Assembly: GCA_021443845.1 (NCBI GenBank) | Contig: JABUTA010000004.1 | Coordinates: 1-41,083 of the forward strand | Source of the DNA: Parasporobacterium sp. | GTDB taxonomy: Bacteria > Bacillota > Clostridia > Lachnospirales > Lachnospiraceae | Direction: 5' to 3' | DNA length: 41,083 nt | In this document: positions 15,521 through 24,010 of the stretch, in pieces | How the letters are laid out: every line of letters starts with the position of its first letter | How positions within the stretch are numbered: the first letter of the stretch is position 1 | Translations under genes and position numbers: made by a program | Notes under the pieces: generated by a model | Told to the model about the DNA's origin: nothing | The model's input: the letters and a program-made list of their open reading frames with translations, nothing else | The model's database searches: none

Positions 15521-16020
15521 GCCTCTGCTCCTCCTTCCTCTCTGCTGCGGTAATCGTTTAAGATGGCTACCGCCTTATTAGGTGTAAGGGAACCGTAGGC
15601 CTCATCATTGATCATCATTACAGGTGACAGTGAGCAGCATCCCAGACATGCAACTGTTTTAAGGGAAAACAGTCCGTCCTCTGTGGTCTGTCCGTCCTTG
15701 ATTCCCAGCTCATCACAGATAGCAGTCTCTATAACTCCTGCACCGTTAACATGACATGCTGTTCCCTTGCACAGCATGATAAGGTACTTGCCCACAGGCT
15801 CTAATCTGAACTGTGAGTAAAATGTAGCAACGCCCATTACTCTTGCAGGTGAAATACCTGTCTGGGCAGCTACATAATAAATGATTTCTGCCGGAAGATA
15901 TCCGTAGATTTCCTGGGCACTCTGGAGAATAGTGATGAGATTGCCTGCGTCATGACCGCATTTTTCCAGTGTTTCATCTAATGTCAGCATTTTTTCGTCT
16001 TTACAGCTGCATTCGCACAT
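15517..16020 (-). CDS. stnC: NuoE/HydC-like [2Fe-2S] subunit of the Stn-type complex
   Basis: The 167-aa thioredoxin-fold ferredoxin has the four cluster cysteines of the NuoE/HydC family: C-x4-C in LCKGTACHVNG and C-x3-C in ACLGCCSLSP. The N-terminal helical part (DAGNLITILQSAQEIYGYLP) is also typical. It relays electrons from or to the NuoF-like subunit. It is the first gene of the stnC-stnB-stnA unit, with AAGGAGG before the ATG. A small Cys-x-Cys-rich start (MCECSCKDEK) precedes the conserved domain. Confidence 0.9.
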   Translation of the reverse strand: MCECSCKDEKMLTLDETLEKCGHDAGNLITILQSAQEIYGYLPAEIIYYVAAQTGISPARVMGVATFYSQFRLEPVGKYLIMLCKGTACHVNGAGVIETAICDELGIKDGQTTEDGLFSLKTVACLGCCSLSPVMMINDEAYGSLTPNKAVAILNDYRSREEGGAEA

Positions 16021-16042
16021 TTTTATGCCTCCTTATGGTGAA

Positions 16043-16067
16043 TGACCGGCAGATCATCTTCCGGCCA
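16043..16067 (-). other. Hairpin in the leader of the transhydrogenase operon
   Basis: TGACCGG (16043-16049) pairs with CCGGCCA (16061-16067) with one G-T pair, and the stem continues after a mismatch. It lies just upstream of the stnC ribosome binding site. No T-tract follows, so it is a leader structure rather than a terminator. Confidence 0.35.
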
Positions 16068-16143
16068 TCTGTCTTTACAGCAGAAGCCCGATCTTATTCG
16101 GATCAGTTTTCCAATTATTTCATTTACTGTTCAGAATGTGATA

Positions 16144-16464
16144 TTATTCCTCGTCTGCTCCTTCTGATTCTGCGATGATTCTTTCGAATTCTGCTGAAAC
16201 AGCTTCGAATTCCTCATCATCTTCGATATCAAGGAATTCGAATTCATCTTCCGGAAGTTCTCTGTAAATGTATAAGTATACGTCATCTGATTCCTCATCA
16301 ACAGGAACAAGTGCAACATAGTCCTTGTTGTTAAGGCTGAAAATGAATAACGGTTCCACTACTACATTTTCACCATCATCAAATTCGAGAGTTATGCTCA
16401 TGTCTTCTGCATTGTCCTGGCATCCGCAGGTGCAGCCTTCCCCATGATTTGTGTTGTCTGCCAT
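16144..16464 (-). CDS. DUF1292 domain protein (YrzB-like)
   Basis: The 106-aa, very acidic protein matches the DUF1292 family by its core ITLEFDDGENVVVEPLFIF and YVALVPVD, ending in an acidic tail. Firmicutes usually encode it near tRNA or cell-cycle genes, and its function is not established. An unusual feature is the N-terminal CTCGC cluster (residues 11-15), a possible metal site. AGGAGG precedes the ATG. It lies between mnmA and the transhydrogenase operon on the same strand. Confidence 0.88.
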   Translation of the reverse strand: MADNTNHGEGCTCGCQDNAEDMSITLEFDDGENVVVEPLFIFSLNNKDYVALVPVDEESDDVYLYIYRELPEDEFEFLDIEDDEEFEAVSAEFERIIAESEGADEE

Positions 16465-16657
16465 TTAATATTTCCTCCTGACTTTTAAGCTTTCTGTGGC
16501 CTGCATGGCCATCAGTATTATAAAAATTAAACATACCAAATGTACCGAACGAATCCGGTAAATCACCTTACATTCTACCCTTTATAAGCGGTTTTGTAAA
16601 TTGAATATAGGCGATGAATGTGGGATTATCGGCGTATATTATGCAATTATCCGGCTA
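16465..16657. other. Intergenic gap between mnmA and the DUF1292 gene
   Basis: I see no gene in this 193-bp stretch. It is AT-rich and should hold the DUF1292 promoter. A small GGCC-tgcat-GGCC hairpin lies near 16498-16510. Confidence 0.4.
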
Positions 16658-17716
16658 TCATGACCGGCCCGGTCTTATAAACACTCCGCCTCCCAGGACT
16701 TTATCCCCATCGTAGAATACTGCCGACTGTCCCGGAGTAATGGCTCGCTGGGGATTCATGAACTCTATACGGGCCGTGTCCTTTCCTGTAGGTATAACCA
16801 GTGCGTCATCCTCTTTATGTCTGTAACGTATTTTAACCTTGCAGGCTACAGGAGCTTCGGGAACCTCTCCCCTCATCCAGTTCACATCCCGGACCCGGGC
16901 TTCAGTGCTCATGATGTCTCCTGCCCGTCCCAGCACAACCCTGTTCTCCTCAGGACAGATACCGCATACATAATAGGGTTCTGTTGATGCTATGCCCAGC
17001 CCCTTTCTCTGACCGATGGTATAGTGTATGATGCCCCGGCTCTTTCCTATTAATTTTCCTTCGGTGTCAGTAAACTCTCCCGGAGGAAAGCTGCTGCCGG
17101 ACACAGACTCAACCACCGAAGCATAATCACCATCCGGCACAAAGCATATATCCTGACTCTCGGATTTTGATGCGTTGCCCAGGCCATATTTCCCCGCCAG
17201 AACCCTCGCTTCTGATTTACTTATAGTGTTCAACGGAAACATGGTATGGGAAAGCTCCTTCTGGGTAAGGCAATGAAGGAAATAGCTCTGGTCCTTGGCC
17301 GGATCGGAGGCCTTTCGCAATACATAATATTCATTCCCCTTATCGTCAGTTTCCTTATCTATGCAGGCATAATGTCCCGTGACCAGCACATCACAGCCCA
17401 GTTCTTCAGCCTTTTCTGACAGCAGTCCGAACTTGAAATATCTGTTGCAGTCCACGCATGGGTTTGGGGTCATGCCGTTAATATAACTTTCTGCAAATCT
17501 GCACATGATCTGTTCCCGGAACTCACCCCGGAAGTCAAATACATGAAAGGGAATTCCCAGCTTATCTGCCGCTGCCCGTGCATCCTCAATATCAGCCGAG
17601 CCTTCTTTGTCATACAGTCTCATTATGCAGCCGATACATTCGTATCCTGCCTCTTTCATCATTATTGCCGCGGCGCCTGAATCCACTCCGCCGCTCATGG
17701 CGATCAATGCTTTCAT
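16658..17716 (-). CDS. mnmA: tRNA-specific 2-thiouridylase
   Basis: MnmA thiolates U34 of Lys, Glu and Gln tRNAs using ATP and sulfur relayed from a cysteine desulfurase. The PP-loop SGGVDSGAAA is at residues 8-17. The first catalytic Cys is in MTPNPCVDCNRYFKF and the second in ESQDICFVPDGDY; the C-terminal beta-barrel has HYTIGQRKGLGI. The ORF track starts ten codons earlier, but that extension overlaps a perfect 14-bp hairpin, and GAGG just before the ATG at 17716 supports the shorter 352-aa form. The upstream neighbours nifS and nifU supply sulfur, so the three form a functional unit. Confidence 0.95.
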   Translation of the reverse strand: MKALIAMSGGVDSGAAAIMMKEAGYECIGCIMRLYDKEGSADIEDARAAADKLGIPFHVFDFRGEFREQIMCRFAESYINGMTPNPCVDCNRYFKFGLLSEKAEELGCDVLVTGHYACIDKETDDKGNEYYVLRKASDPAKDQSYFLHCLTQKELSHTMFPLNTISKSEARVLAGKYGLGNASKSESQDICFVPDGDYASVVESVSGSSFPPGEFTDTEGKLIGKSRGIIHYTIGQRKGLGIASTEPYYVCGICPEENRVVLGRAGDIMSTEARVRDVNWMRGEVPEAPVACKVKIRYRHKEDDALVIPTGKDTARIEFMNPQRAITPGQSAVFYDGDKVLGGGVFIRPGRS

Positions 17717-17737
17717 ATTTTTCCTCATATTATGAAA

Positions 17738-17776
17738 CAGCAGCATTACAGCCGAAAAATAACTGTAATGCTGCTG
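17738..17776 (-). terminator. Perfect hairpin between nifU and mnmA
   Basis: CAGCAGCATTACAG (17738-17751) and CTGTAATGCTGCTG (17763-17776) form a 14-bp perfect stem with an 11-nt A/T-rich loop. On the minus strand only TTTCATAAT follows, so termination would be partial. It may attenuate mnmA relative to nifSU. Confidence 0.55.
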
Positions 17777-17811
17777 AAAAATACCGTTTTAAATAATACA
17801 GCCTGCGTTTA

Positions 17812-18249
17812 TCATACCATATGACAGCTTTCGCAGTCTCCGCCGCAGTCCGGGAACTGACTTGCATCATATTCGATGCCGTTTCTGTCATAGTAATCCT
17901 TCACTGCTGACTTAACAGCCTCTTCGGCAAGAACCGAACAGTGAAGCTTGTGGGGCGGAAGTCCTCCGAGAGCCTCAACTACCTGTTTGTTGGTAACATT
18001 CAGAGCATCCTCTATGGTCATGCCCTTGATCATTTCCGTTGCCATTGAACTGGAGGCTATGGCACTGCCGCAGCCGAAAGTCTCAAACTTTACATCTGAG
18101 ATAACATTATCATCTATCTTGAGATAGATCTTCATGATATCCCCGCATTTTGCATTGCCTACTTCACCTACACCGTCAGGATTTTCTATGGATCCGACGT
18201 TTCTAGGATTGGTGAAATGATCCATAACTGTTTCTGTATATAATGCCAT
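17812..18249 (-). CDS. nifU: NifU/IscU-like Fe-S cluster scaffold
   Basis: The scaffold assembles [2Fe-2S] or [4Fe-4S] clusters from sulfur delivered by the cysteine desulfurase encoded upstream. The three IscU ligands are present: C35 in NAKCGD with the conserved D37, C60 in FGCGSAIASSS, and C104 in LHCSVLAEE. It is the N-terminal scaffold domain only (145 aa), as in the clostridial short form. The C-terminus adds a Cys-rich tail, CGGDCESC, a possible extra metal site. Same strand as nifS, 95 bp downstream. Confidence 0.93.
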   Translation of the reverse strand: MALYTETVMDHFTNPRNVGSIENPDGVGEVGNAKCGDIMKIYLKIDDNVISDVKFETFGCGSAIASSSMATEMIKGMTIEDALNVTNKQVVEALGGLPPHKLHCSVLAEEAVKSAVKDYYDRNGIEYDASQFPDCGGDCESCHMV

Positions 18250-18344
18250 TTTCTTTCTCCTTAATGTATACCGGCAGCCTGAAGTCCTGTCATTAATATT
18301 CCGGATATAACATCAGTCCGGGACACGGCTGCTTTTATTTTCAA

Positions 18345-19532
18345 TTACAGAATAAATGGTTTTCTGCCGTTTACAAGGTCCTTCCACATAGGTGACATGT
18401 TTCTCAGGTAGTCTACAACCTTCGGAACCTCCTCAACTATATAGTCCATTTCTTCCATTGTGTTGCTCTCGCAGAGGCTCAGCCTCAGGGAACCATGAGC
18501 CACCTCATGAGGGCGTCCGATTGCCAGAAGGACATGGCTCGGGTCTAATGAACCGGATGTACATGCACTTCCTGAAGATGCACATATTCCCTTCATGTCC
18601 AGAAGAAGCAGAAGGCTCTCGCCTTCAATTCCTTCAAAGCAGAAGCTTACGTTGCCCGGAAGTCTGCTGTCAGGATCACCGTTAAGGGCGCTGTGTGAAA
18701 CCTTTGATAAACCTTCTATAAGACGGTCTCTTAATGCGCTGACCTTTACTGCATTTTCATCTATATGTTCGCATGCATCCTTAAGAGCTGCCGCCATGCT
18801 TACGATACCCGGGATATTTTCCGTGCCGGCACGCTTGCCTCTCTCCTGGGCACCGCCTTCTATAATGTTGGTCAGGGCAATACCTGAACGGACATATAAA
18901 GCACCTACGCCTTTAGGACCATGGAACTTGTGGGCTGAAAGTGAGAGCATATCAATGTTCTGCTCTTTGACATTAATGTGGAGATGTCCTGCTGCCTGAA
19001 CCGCATCTGTATGGAAAATAACTCCTTTTTCCTTACATACCGCACCGATTTCAGCTATGGGAAGCACTGAACCTATCTCATTGTTGGCATACATTACCGT
19101 AACAAGGCAGGTGTCGGGTCTGATGGCATCGGCAACCTGCTGTGCAGTGATATTCCCCTTACTTCCTACCGGAAGGAGTTCAACTTCATAGCCTTCCTTT
19201 TCCAGCTTTTTCAGGGTATGAAGAACTGCATGATGTTCAAACGCTGTTGAAATAATATGCTTTTTATTCCTGCGGGCTCCCATTACAGCGGCTGAGACTA
19301 TAGCCTGATTGTCAGCTTCACTTCCGCCGGATGTGAATATGATTTCCTTCGGAATGCATCCCAGGCAGTCTGCCACTGTCTGTCTTGCAGCTGCAAGAGC
19401 CTCTGCAGCTTCCTGTCCTGCTGTATGCAGGCTTGATGGATTACCGTAAATTCCCTGTAAATATGGCATCATTGCCTGTACGGCAACGTCACTCATTCTT
19501 GTTGTTGCGGCATTATCCGCATAAATGTTCAT
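18345..19532 (-). CDS. nifS: Cysteine desulfurase
   Basis: This class V aminotransferase-fold enzyme takes sulfur from cysteine for Fe-S clusters and tRNA thiolation. Signatures are the N-terminal YADNAATTRMS, the PLP-lysine block LSAHKFHGPKGVGALY, and the active cysteine in SGSACTSGSLDPSHVL, typical of the NifS/IscS group I. At 395 aa it has the standard length. CGGAGG precedes the ATG. It heads the nifS-nifU-mnmA unit. An Rrf2 regulator, often next to such operons, is found instead at 38077-38502. Confidence 0.95.
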   Translation of the reverse strand: MNIYADNAATTRMSDVAVQAMMPYLQGIYGNPSSLHTAGQEAAEALAAARQTVADCLGCIPKEIIFTSGGSEADNQAIVSAAVMGARRNKKHIISTAFEHHAVLHTLKKLEKEGYEVELLPVGSKGNITAQQVADAIRPDTCLVTVMYANNEIGSVLPIAEIGAVCKEKGVIFHTDAVQAAGHLHINVKEQNIDMLSLSAHKFHGPKGVGALYVRSGIALTNIIEGGAQERGKRAGTENIPGIVSMAAALKDACEHIDENAVKVSALRDRLIEGLSKVSHSALNGDPDSRLPGNVSFCFEGIEGESLLLLLDMKGICASSGSACTSGSLDPSHVLLAIGRPHEVAHGSLRLSLCESNTMEEMDYIVEEVPKVVDYLRNMSPMWKDLVNGRKPFIL

Positions 19533-19778
19533 AATATATATCCTCCGTTCCGCGCATAAGAGCGCTTACAGTTGAAATCAATCTGTATTTACTGTTTTTA
19601 TTTGGAATCCGGACAGTATATATAATTCTGAACGGACATTTAAATAAATACATAATAAATACTGCAATTAGGTCATTATATATCCGAGAGCAGATTATTT
19701 CAATATCATGCTGATTTTCTTATTGATTCTTATCCTGCTTTCCGTAAGATTCCGTTTTTTTCTTACGACAGATACTAA
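19533..19778. other. Intergenic region upstream of nifS
   Basis: No gene is visible. The region is AT-rich and should carry the nifS promoter. A small inverted repeat, CGTAAGA...TCTTACG, lies near 19743-19775. Confidence 0.4.
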
Positions 19779-19810
19779 TAAAAAATGCGGCAGAATTTAT
19801 ATCTGCCGCA
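19779..19810 (-). terminator. Terminator of the esterase gene block
   Basis: TGCGGCAGA (19786-19794) pairs perfectly with TCTGCCGCA (19802-19810), followed on the minus strand by TTTTTTATT. It lies about 35 bp past the last gene of the secreted-protein cluster. Confidence 0.9.
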
Positions 19811-19843
19811 GCTCATGTATTTATCCGGATACAATCAGGCCAT

Positions 19844-20518
19844 TTATTTTTTCACTCTGTCCGGTCTTCCGATATTTTTATTATTCAGCGAGCTTCTGTA
19901 ATCTTCTGATACTGATTCCACTGGATTGAATGTTATTATATTCCCTGAATATACAGAAGAAATATCCGTTTCACCTTCACACCCGTCCATAGTTACAGAA
20001 CTGATAACCGATGCAAACAATTCATCATCCGGTTCGCCGAATGCACTGTAGGAAACCAGCAGTCCCTTTCCTGCCATGTCGGCAACAACAAAATACATAG
20101 TGATAACCTCATCATCCTCATCAACAGACTTTGATGTGATCCATACTGCAGGCTGTCCGCATATGGTGATATTCTGTGATTCCATGTCAGCATCTTCTTC
20201 CCCAAGCATCTCAAGAAGTCCTGCCATGGCATCCTCATCGTTAAGATCAATAGTTTCCCCGCCATAGCTTTCAGAAGCTATAGCCATGAACTGTCCCAGG
20301 TCAGGACTTGTCAGTGTATATGCACCTGCATATTTTTCAAATTCCCAGTCAGAAGGAACCAGGACCTTTGCCCCGGTAACACCGTATTCGCAGGCATCCA
20401 CTGCCTGCTGAACTGCTGCGGCATCGCTTCCTTCTGCAGCAAATGTGCTCATTCCCGAAACCATGATCATCGATGCTGCGAGTATGCAGCCACAAGTTTT
20501 TATTATTGATTTTTTCAT
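19844..20518 (-). CDS. Secreted hypothetical protein, 224 aa
   Basis: The start at 20518 (MKKSIIKTCG) is set by AAGGAAGG upstream; the ORF track adds 44 codons that overlap the preceding gene. A signal peptide is clear (residues 1 to about 28, ending STFAAE). The mature protein of roughly 195 residues is acidic and has a central pattern (VLVPSDWEFEKYAGAYTLTS) reminiscent of PsbP/DcrB-like folds, but I cannot assign a family. It lies 19 bp after an esterase gene and is the last gene of the block, so it is probably co-transcribed and acts outside the cell. Confidence 0.8.
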   Translation of the reverse strand: MKKSIIKTCGCILAASMIMVSGMSTFAAEGSDAAAVQQAVDACEYGVTGAKVLVPSDWEFEKYAGAYTLTSPDLGQFMAIASESYGGETIDLNDEDAMAGLLEMLGEEDADMESQNITICGQPAVWITSKSVDEDDEVITMYFVVADMAGKGLLVSYSAFGEPDDELFASVISSVTMDGCEGETDISSVYSGNIITFNPVESVSEDYRSSLNNKNIGRPDRVKK

Positions 20519-20537
20519 CTCAAAATCCTTCCTTTTA

Positions 20538-21653
20538 TCATTTAAACAGAACATCCTTAAACACATACCATGAATGCGGAACAACCTGGTCTGTATGTGA
20601 AAATTCAGATACTGCAAAGCAGAAGTTGTTAACCCCGGTGTCGGTACCATATGAATATGTTTCCGGATGGGCGTAGAACTGCTGAAGCTGAGGAATCATG
20701 TTCTGTCCTGCCCCGTCTTCTTCACCTCCCGATGTTGCAAATATGAAGAAATCCAGATCACTGTTAGCAGTCACTGTCTCATTGATATATTCAAAGGCTT
20801 CCTCAGGAGAAAAATAATCAATTCCGTTTCCCAGAACCATATTTTCCGGGCAGATATTCGCACTCATCGGCATGAAGTACTTAAAATACTCAAAATCATT
20901 ATGTATGATATTCCATGTACATACAGATCCTCTGGAATATCCGCAGAATGCCCTGTGATCCCTGCTTGCCTTTATGCCCTCAGGGCTGAAGTCTTCACAG
21001 TAAACATTATATCTGCTTTCTATCTGAGGTATCAGATCCTCTACTATCTCCTTGTAATAGTTCCCCGGAATGCCTTCGTAGCGCCCGTCACCTGCGGGAA
21101 TCGAGCCGTCTGCAATGAATTTTGTTTTCTCGTTAAGGTCAAAATAGTAAGTGGGTGATATGATAATGAATGGTTCCATAGCCTGATGGTCAGGATCAAA
21201 GAGGTTGTCAACCATCTGCTTCGGAATCATCCCCTGTGTATAACGTTCCCATAACTGGTTAGGAGAATTCTGATTGCCGTGCTGGAAGTACAGCACATTA
21301 TATTTTTTCTCCTTATCATCCTGGTCATATCCGTACGGAAGATAAACAGTAACATATTTCTGATAGGTTACACCGTCCTCATAAACATCTGTTTCATAAA
21401 ACAGTTTCTCAATAGTACCCTTATGCTCAGTCGGATAATTCTCATACCCCTCCGGCATAACAGCAAAAACCGTCTGTGTCCCCTCAAAAATATCATCATG
21501 CACTACATATTCTTCAGTTTCAAAATCATACACCCTGTTGGAATCTGCTTCCTTTTTTCCTCCTCTTGCAGGTCTTGTGGCTGCTGAAACATTAATTGAA
21601 GCAGCTATCACAAATACAAGCATCAGGCACGAAATGCTTCTAATCTTTTTCAT
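20538..21653 (-). CDS. Secreted CE1-like esterase, divergent member
   Basis: This 371-aa alpha/beta hydrolase has a signal peptide (MKKIRSISCLMLVFVIAASINVSA) and the nucleophile elbow GYSRGS. A family-wide block VTVYLPYGYDQDDKEKKYNV and the pair ASRDHRAFCGYSRGS are shared with the three esterases upstream. The likely catalytic His is in the C-terminal FSHTDQVVPHSW. Enzymes of this type (CE1, feruloyl and acetyl esterases) remove ester groups from plant polysaccharides. It lacks the HxH...CxC motif of its neighbours. The ORF-track start lies 39 codons upstream and would lose the signal peptide; 21653 is preferred, although the SD (GAAAGG) is distant. Confidence 0.85.
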   Translation of the reverse strand: MKKIRSISCLMLVFVIAASINVSAATRPARGGKKEADSNRVYDFETEEYVVHDDIFEGTQTVFAVMPEGYENYPTEHKGTIEKLFYETDVYEDGVTYQKYVTVYLPYGYDQDDKEKKYNVLYFQHGNQNSPNQLWERYTQGMIPKQMVDNLFDPDHQAMEPFIIISPTYYFDLNEKTKFIADGSIPAGDGRYEGIPGNYYKEIVEDLIPQIESRYNVYCEDFSPEGIKASRDHRAFCGYSRGSVCTWNIIHNDFEYFKYFMPMSANICPENMVLGNGIDYFSPEEAFEYINETVTANSDLDFFIFATSGGEEDGAGQNMIPQLQQFYAHPETYSYGTDTGVNNFCFAVSEFSHTDQVVPHSWYVFKDVLFK

Positions 21654-21692
21654 AATCCAATTATGCCTTTCAATATTAATGAAATTATTGTT

Positions 21693-21724
21693 AAAGGCTG
21701 CCGCACGTATATGCAGCAGCCTTT
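21693..21724 (-). terminator. Hairpin between esterase genes
   Basis: AAAGGCTGC (21693-21701) pairs with GCAGCCTTT (21716-21724). No good T-tract follows on the minus strand (AACAATAA), so it is likely a partial terminator or processing stem between two esterase genes. Confidence 0.4.
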
Positions 21725-21782
21725 GTTTTAAATGATCGCTCTGTTCTGAGAATACTGCTTCAGACTGCATTTATAGTTCTTA

Positions 21783-22787
21783 TTATCTGAACCATACCAG
21801 CATGCTGTTGTACAGGTCTACGATCCAGCAGTTGTATGCATGTGAGCCACCCTTGAAATCGATCCAGCAGAAGTTCTTTCCATCCTGGAACCAGTCAGGC
21901 ATTTCAGCAAGTATGCCATGTGCAAACTCGTCATGCTCATCATGTGCAATATCTGTTGTTCCGTTGCCGTTGTACATGTAAAGTATCGGATAGTCAGGTC
22001 CGAAGCTTTCTACTGCAGCCTTGAAGTCGGCAACTTCTGTCTTGGCACCTGAGTATGCGCCGAACCAGCCTACTATATCAAGGTTGTTCATCATTATTGC
22101 ATTGATAGTGCAGATAGAGCCCATTGAGAAGCCGCAGAATGCTCTGTGATCTCTTGTTGCCTTAAGGTTTTCTTCACTTACATCACCTTTAGCATAGGTT
22201 GAATATGTGCTGTCGATAAGAGGAACGATAATCTCACGGAACTCCTTTGCAAATGCATCAGTGTCATAATTCGGAACATTGTTGTATGTTGTAACACTTG
22301 TAGGTGCAACAAAGATAGTAGGCTCAATCTTTTCATCTTTCAGCATGTTATCAACAACTGCTTTAGTGGTCTTGCCCATGGCCTTTGTGCCTTCGTATAC
22401 CGGTTCATCGTTCAGCCAGTAATACTCGCTTTCACCGCCTCCGTGCATAAGATACACAACATTGTATGTCTGTGACGGGTCATATCCGTAAGGAAGATAT
22501 ACCTGAAGTGTCTTTTCTACTTCCTTATCCTCGCCGAATGCATAAGCAGGAGTTGTGTATGTAAGTGTTTCGAGGGTACCTGTTTCATCAATCTGCTTGG
22601 TGTACTTTTCCTTCAGAGGAATTCTTGTGATAAAAGCTGCTTCGTATTTGCCGCATTCACAGATTCCGTCTGTAAATACATGCTCGTGCTTTTCTTCCTC
22701 TGCCATTGCAGCCTGAGAAAACATTCCCACTGCCATTACCGATACAGCTGCAAATACAGCTATACGTTTAAATAATCCTTTTTTCAT
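21783..22787 (-). CDS. Secreted CE1-like esterase with HxH/CxC motif, paralog A
   Basis: The 334-aa hydrolase has a signal peptide (residues 1 to about 29), then a short motif HEHVFTDGICECGKYE with H34, H36, C43 and C45, a possible metal-binding knuckle. The hydrolase domain shows LQVYLPYGYDPSQTYNVVYLMHGGGE (oxyanion region), nucleophile GFSMGS, and probable His in FKGGSHAYNCW. The ORF-track start is only one base from the GGAG, so the ATG three codons later (22787) is preferred. It is one of three tandem paralogs and shares most of its motifs with paralog B. Role: extracellular ester hydrolysis, probably acyl groups on plant glycans; exact substrate unknown. Confidence 0.87.
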   Translation of the reverse strand: MKKGLFKRIAVFAAVSVMAVGMFSQAAMAEEEKHEHVFTDGICECGKYEAAFITRIPLKEKYTKQIDETGTLETLTYTTPAYAFGEDKEVEKTLQVYLPYGYDPSQTYNVVYLMHGGGESEYYWLNDEPVYEGTKAMGKTTKAVVDNMLKDEKIEPTIFVAPTSVTTYNNVPNYDTDAFAKEFREIIVPLIDSTYSTYAKGDVSEENLKATRDHRAFCGFSMGSICTINAIMMNNLDIVGWFGAYSGAKTEVADFKAAVESFGPDYPILYMYNGNGTTDIAHDEHDEFAHGILAEMPDWFQDGKNFCWIDFKGGSHAYNCWIVDLYNSMLVWFR

Positions 22788-22859
22788 ATATTCCATTCTC
22801 CTTTTTTATCCGGCCCCTTTGCCGGAGTTATTCATAATAAATTTAAGACATATTCACAG

Positions 22860-22896
22860 TCTGCTATTTGACCCCTGTCAGCATGCTATAATGCTG
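22860..22896 (-). pseudogene. Relic 3' end of an esterase gene
   Basis: Positions 22860-22896 match 22923-22959 (the true 3' end of paralog B) at 28 of 37 bases with a constant 63-bp offset. On the minus strand the relic still reads Ser-Met-Leu-x-x-x-Lys-stop, as in SMLVWFK. It is a scar of tandem duplication or unequal recombination. Confidence 0.65.
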
Positions 22897-22926
22897 CCGA
22901 TAGCCAGGCAGTTTCTGAAACGTCTG

Positions 22927-23934
22927 CTATTTGAACCATACCAGCATGCTGTTGTACAGATCCACTATCCAGCAGTTATATGCATGTGAGCCGCCCTTGA
23001 ATTCTATCCAGCAGGTGTTCTTTCCGTTCTGGAAATGCTCCGGAAGTTTTTCAAGCAATGCATTGTAGAATTCCTGATGGCCTTCAAGTGCAAAGTCTGC
23101 AGAGCCGTTGCCGTTGTACATATAAAGTACAGGATATTCTGTGATGACATCTTTTATTGCTTCAATAACACCGTCCGGATCTGATGTAGCGCCTGAGTAC
23201 GGACCGAAATATCCTACGATATCCAGGTTATGCTTAAGTATGCCGTTAACTGTGCAGCCTGCTCCCATGGAAAATCCGCAGAATGCTCTGTGATTTCTGG
23301 TAGCCTTAAGGTTTTCCTCGCTTACATCTCCCTTTGTGTATGTAGAGTATTTGCTTTCTACCAGAGGAACAATGATATTACGGAATTCCTTTGCATATGC
23401 ATCGTTATCATTTACCGACTCTTCACCGTTCTTTGACAGGCAGGTGGTTGCAACATAGATAGTAGGCTCTGTCTTTCCGTCTTTAAGCATGTTGTCAACA
23501 ACAGCCTTTGTGGTCTTTCCCATAGCTTTGGTATCTTCGTAAACAGGCTCATCATTCAGCCAGTAATATTCGCTTTCACCGCCGCCATGCATAAGGTATA
23601 CAACATTATAGGACTGTGACTCATCATACCCGTACGGAAGGTACACCTGCATAACCTTTTCAACTTCCTGAGTCTCGTCAAATGCGTAAAGCGGTGTTGT
23701 GTAGGTGATTGTTTCAAGCGTTCCTTTTTCATCAATTTCTTTTGTATACTTTTCTTTTAACGGAATTCTTGTAACAAATGACGCCTCATACTTACCGCAC
23801 TCGCAGATGCCGTCCGTAAACACATGCTCGTGCTTTGTTTCTTCCTCTGCCATTGCTGATGCGGATAACATAGTGACCGCCATTGCCGATGCAAGTACCG
23901 TCATACATATACGTTTCACAAAACCTTTCTTCAT
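22927..23934 (-). CDS. Secreted CE1-like esterase with HxH/CxC motif, paralog B
   Basis: This 335-aa protein has a signal peptide, the motif HEHVFTDGICECGKYE (H35, H37, C44, C46), the segment YLPYGYDESQSYNVVYLMHGGGE, nucleophile GFSMGA, and C-terminal GGSHAYNCWIVDLYNSMLVWFK. AAAGGAGAGG upstream sets the start at 23934 rather than ten codons earlier. Its C-terminal sequence is almost identical to that of paralog A while the middle differs, suggesting gene conversion or recent duplication. The acidic-triad candidate region (DFALEGHQEF) differs from paralog A (DIAHDEHDEF), so substrate preferences may differ. Confidence 0.87.
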   Translation of the reverse strand: MKKGFVKRICMTVLASAMAVTMLSASAMAEEETKHEHVFTDGICECGKYEASFVTRIPLKEKYTKEIDEKGTLETITYTTPLYAFDETQEVEKVMQVYLPYGYDESQSYNVVYLMHGGGESEYYWLNDEPVYEDTKAMGKTTKAVVDNMLKDGKTEPTIYVATTCLSKNGEESVNDNDAYAKEFRNIIVPLVESKYSTYTKGDVSEENLKATRNHRAFCGFSMGAGCTVNGILKHNLDIVGYFGPYSGATSDPDGVIEAIKDVITEYPVLYMYNGNGSADFALEGHQEFYNALLEKLPEHFQNGKNTCWIEFKGGSHAYNCWIVDLYNSMLVWFK

Positions 23935-24010
23935 CTTTTCCTCTCCTTTCAACAAAATTTTCAATGTAACACCTGGCTGTACAACATTATTTTTAAGAGA
24001 TTACATCCCA

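Noticed and set aside
11648-16020. Bifurcating [FeFe] hydrogenase HydABC
   Set aside because: The 702-aa subunit has an FAD/NADP oxidoreductase domain and no H-cluster motifs, so it is not HydA.
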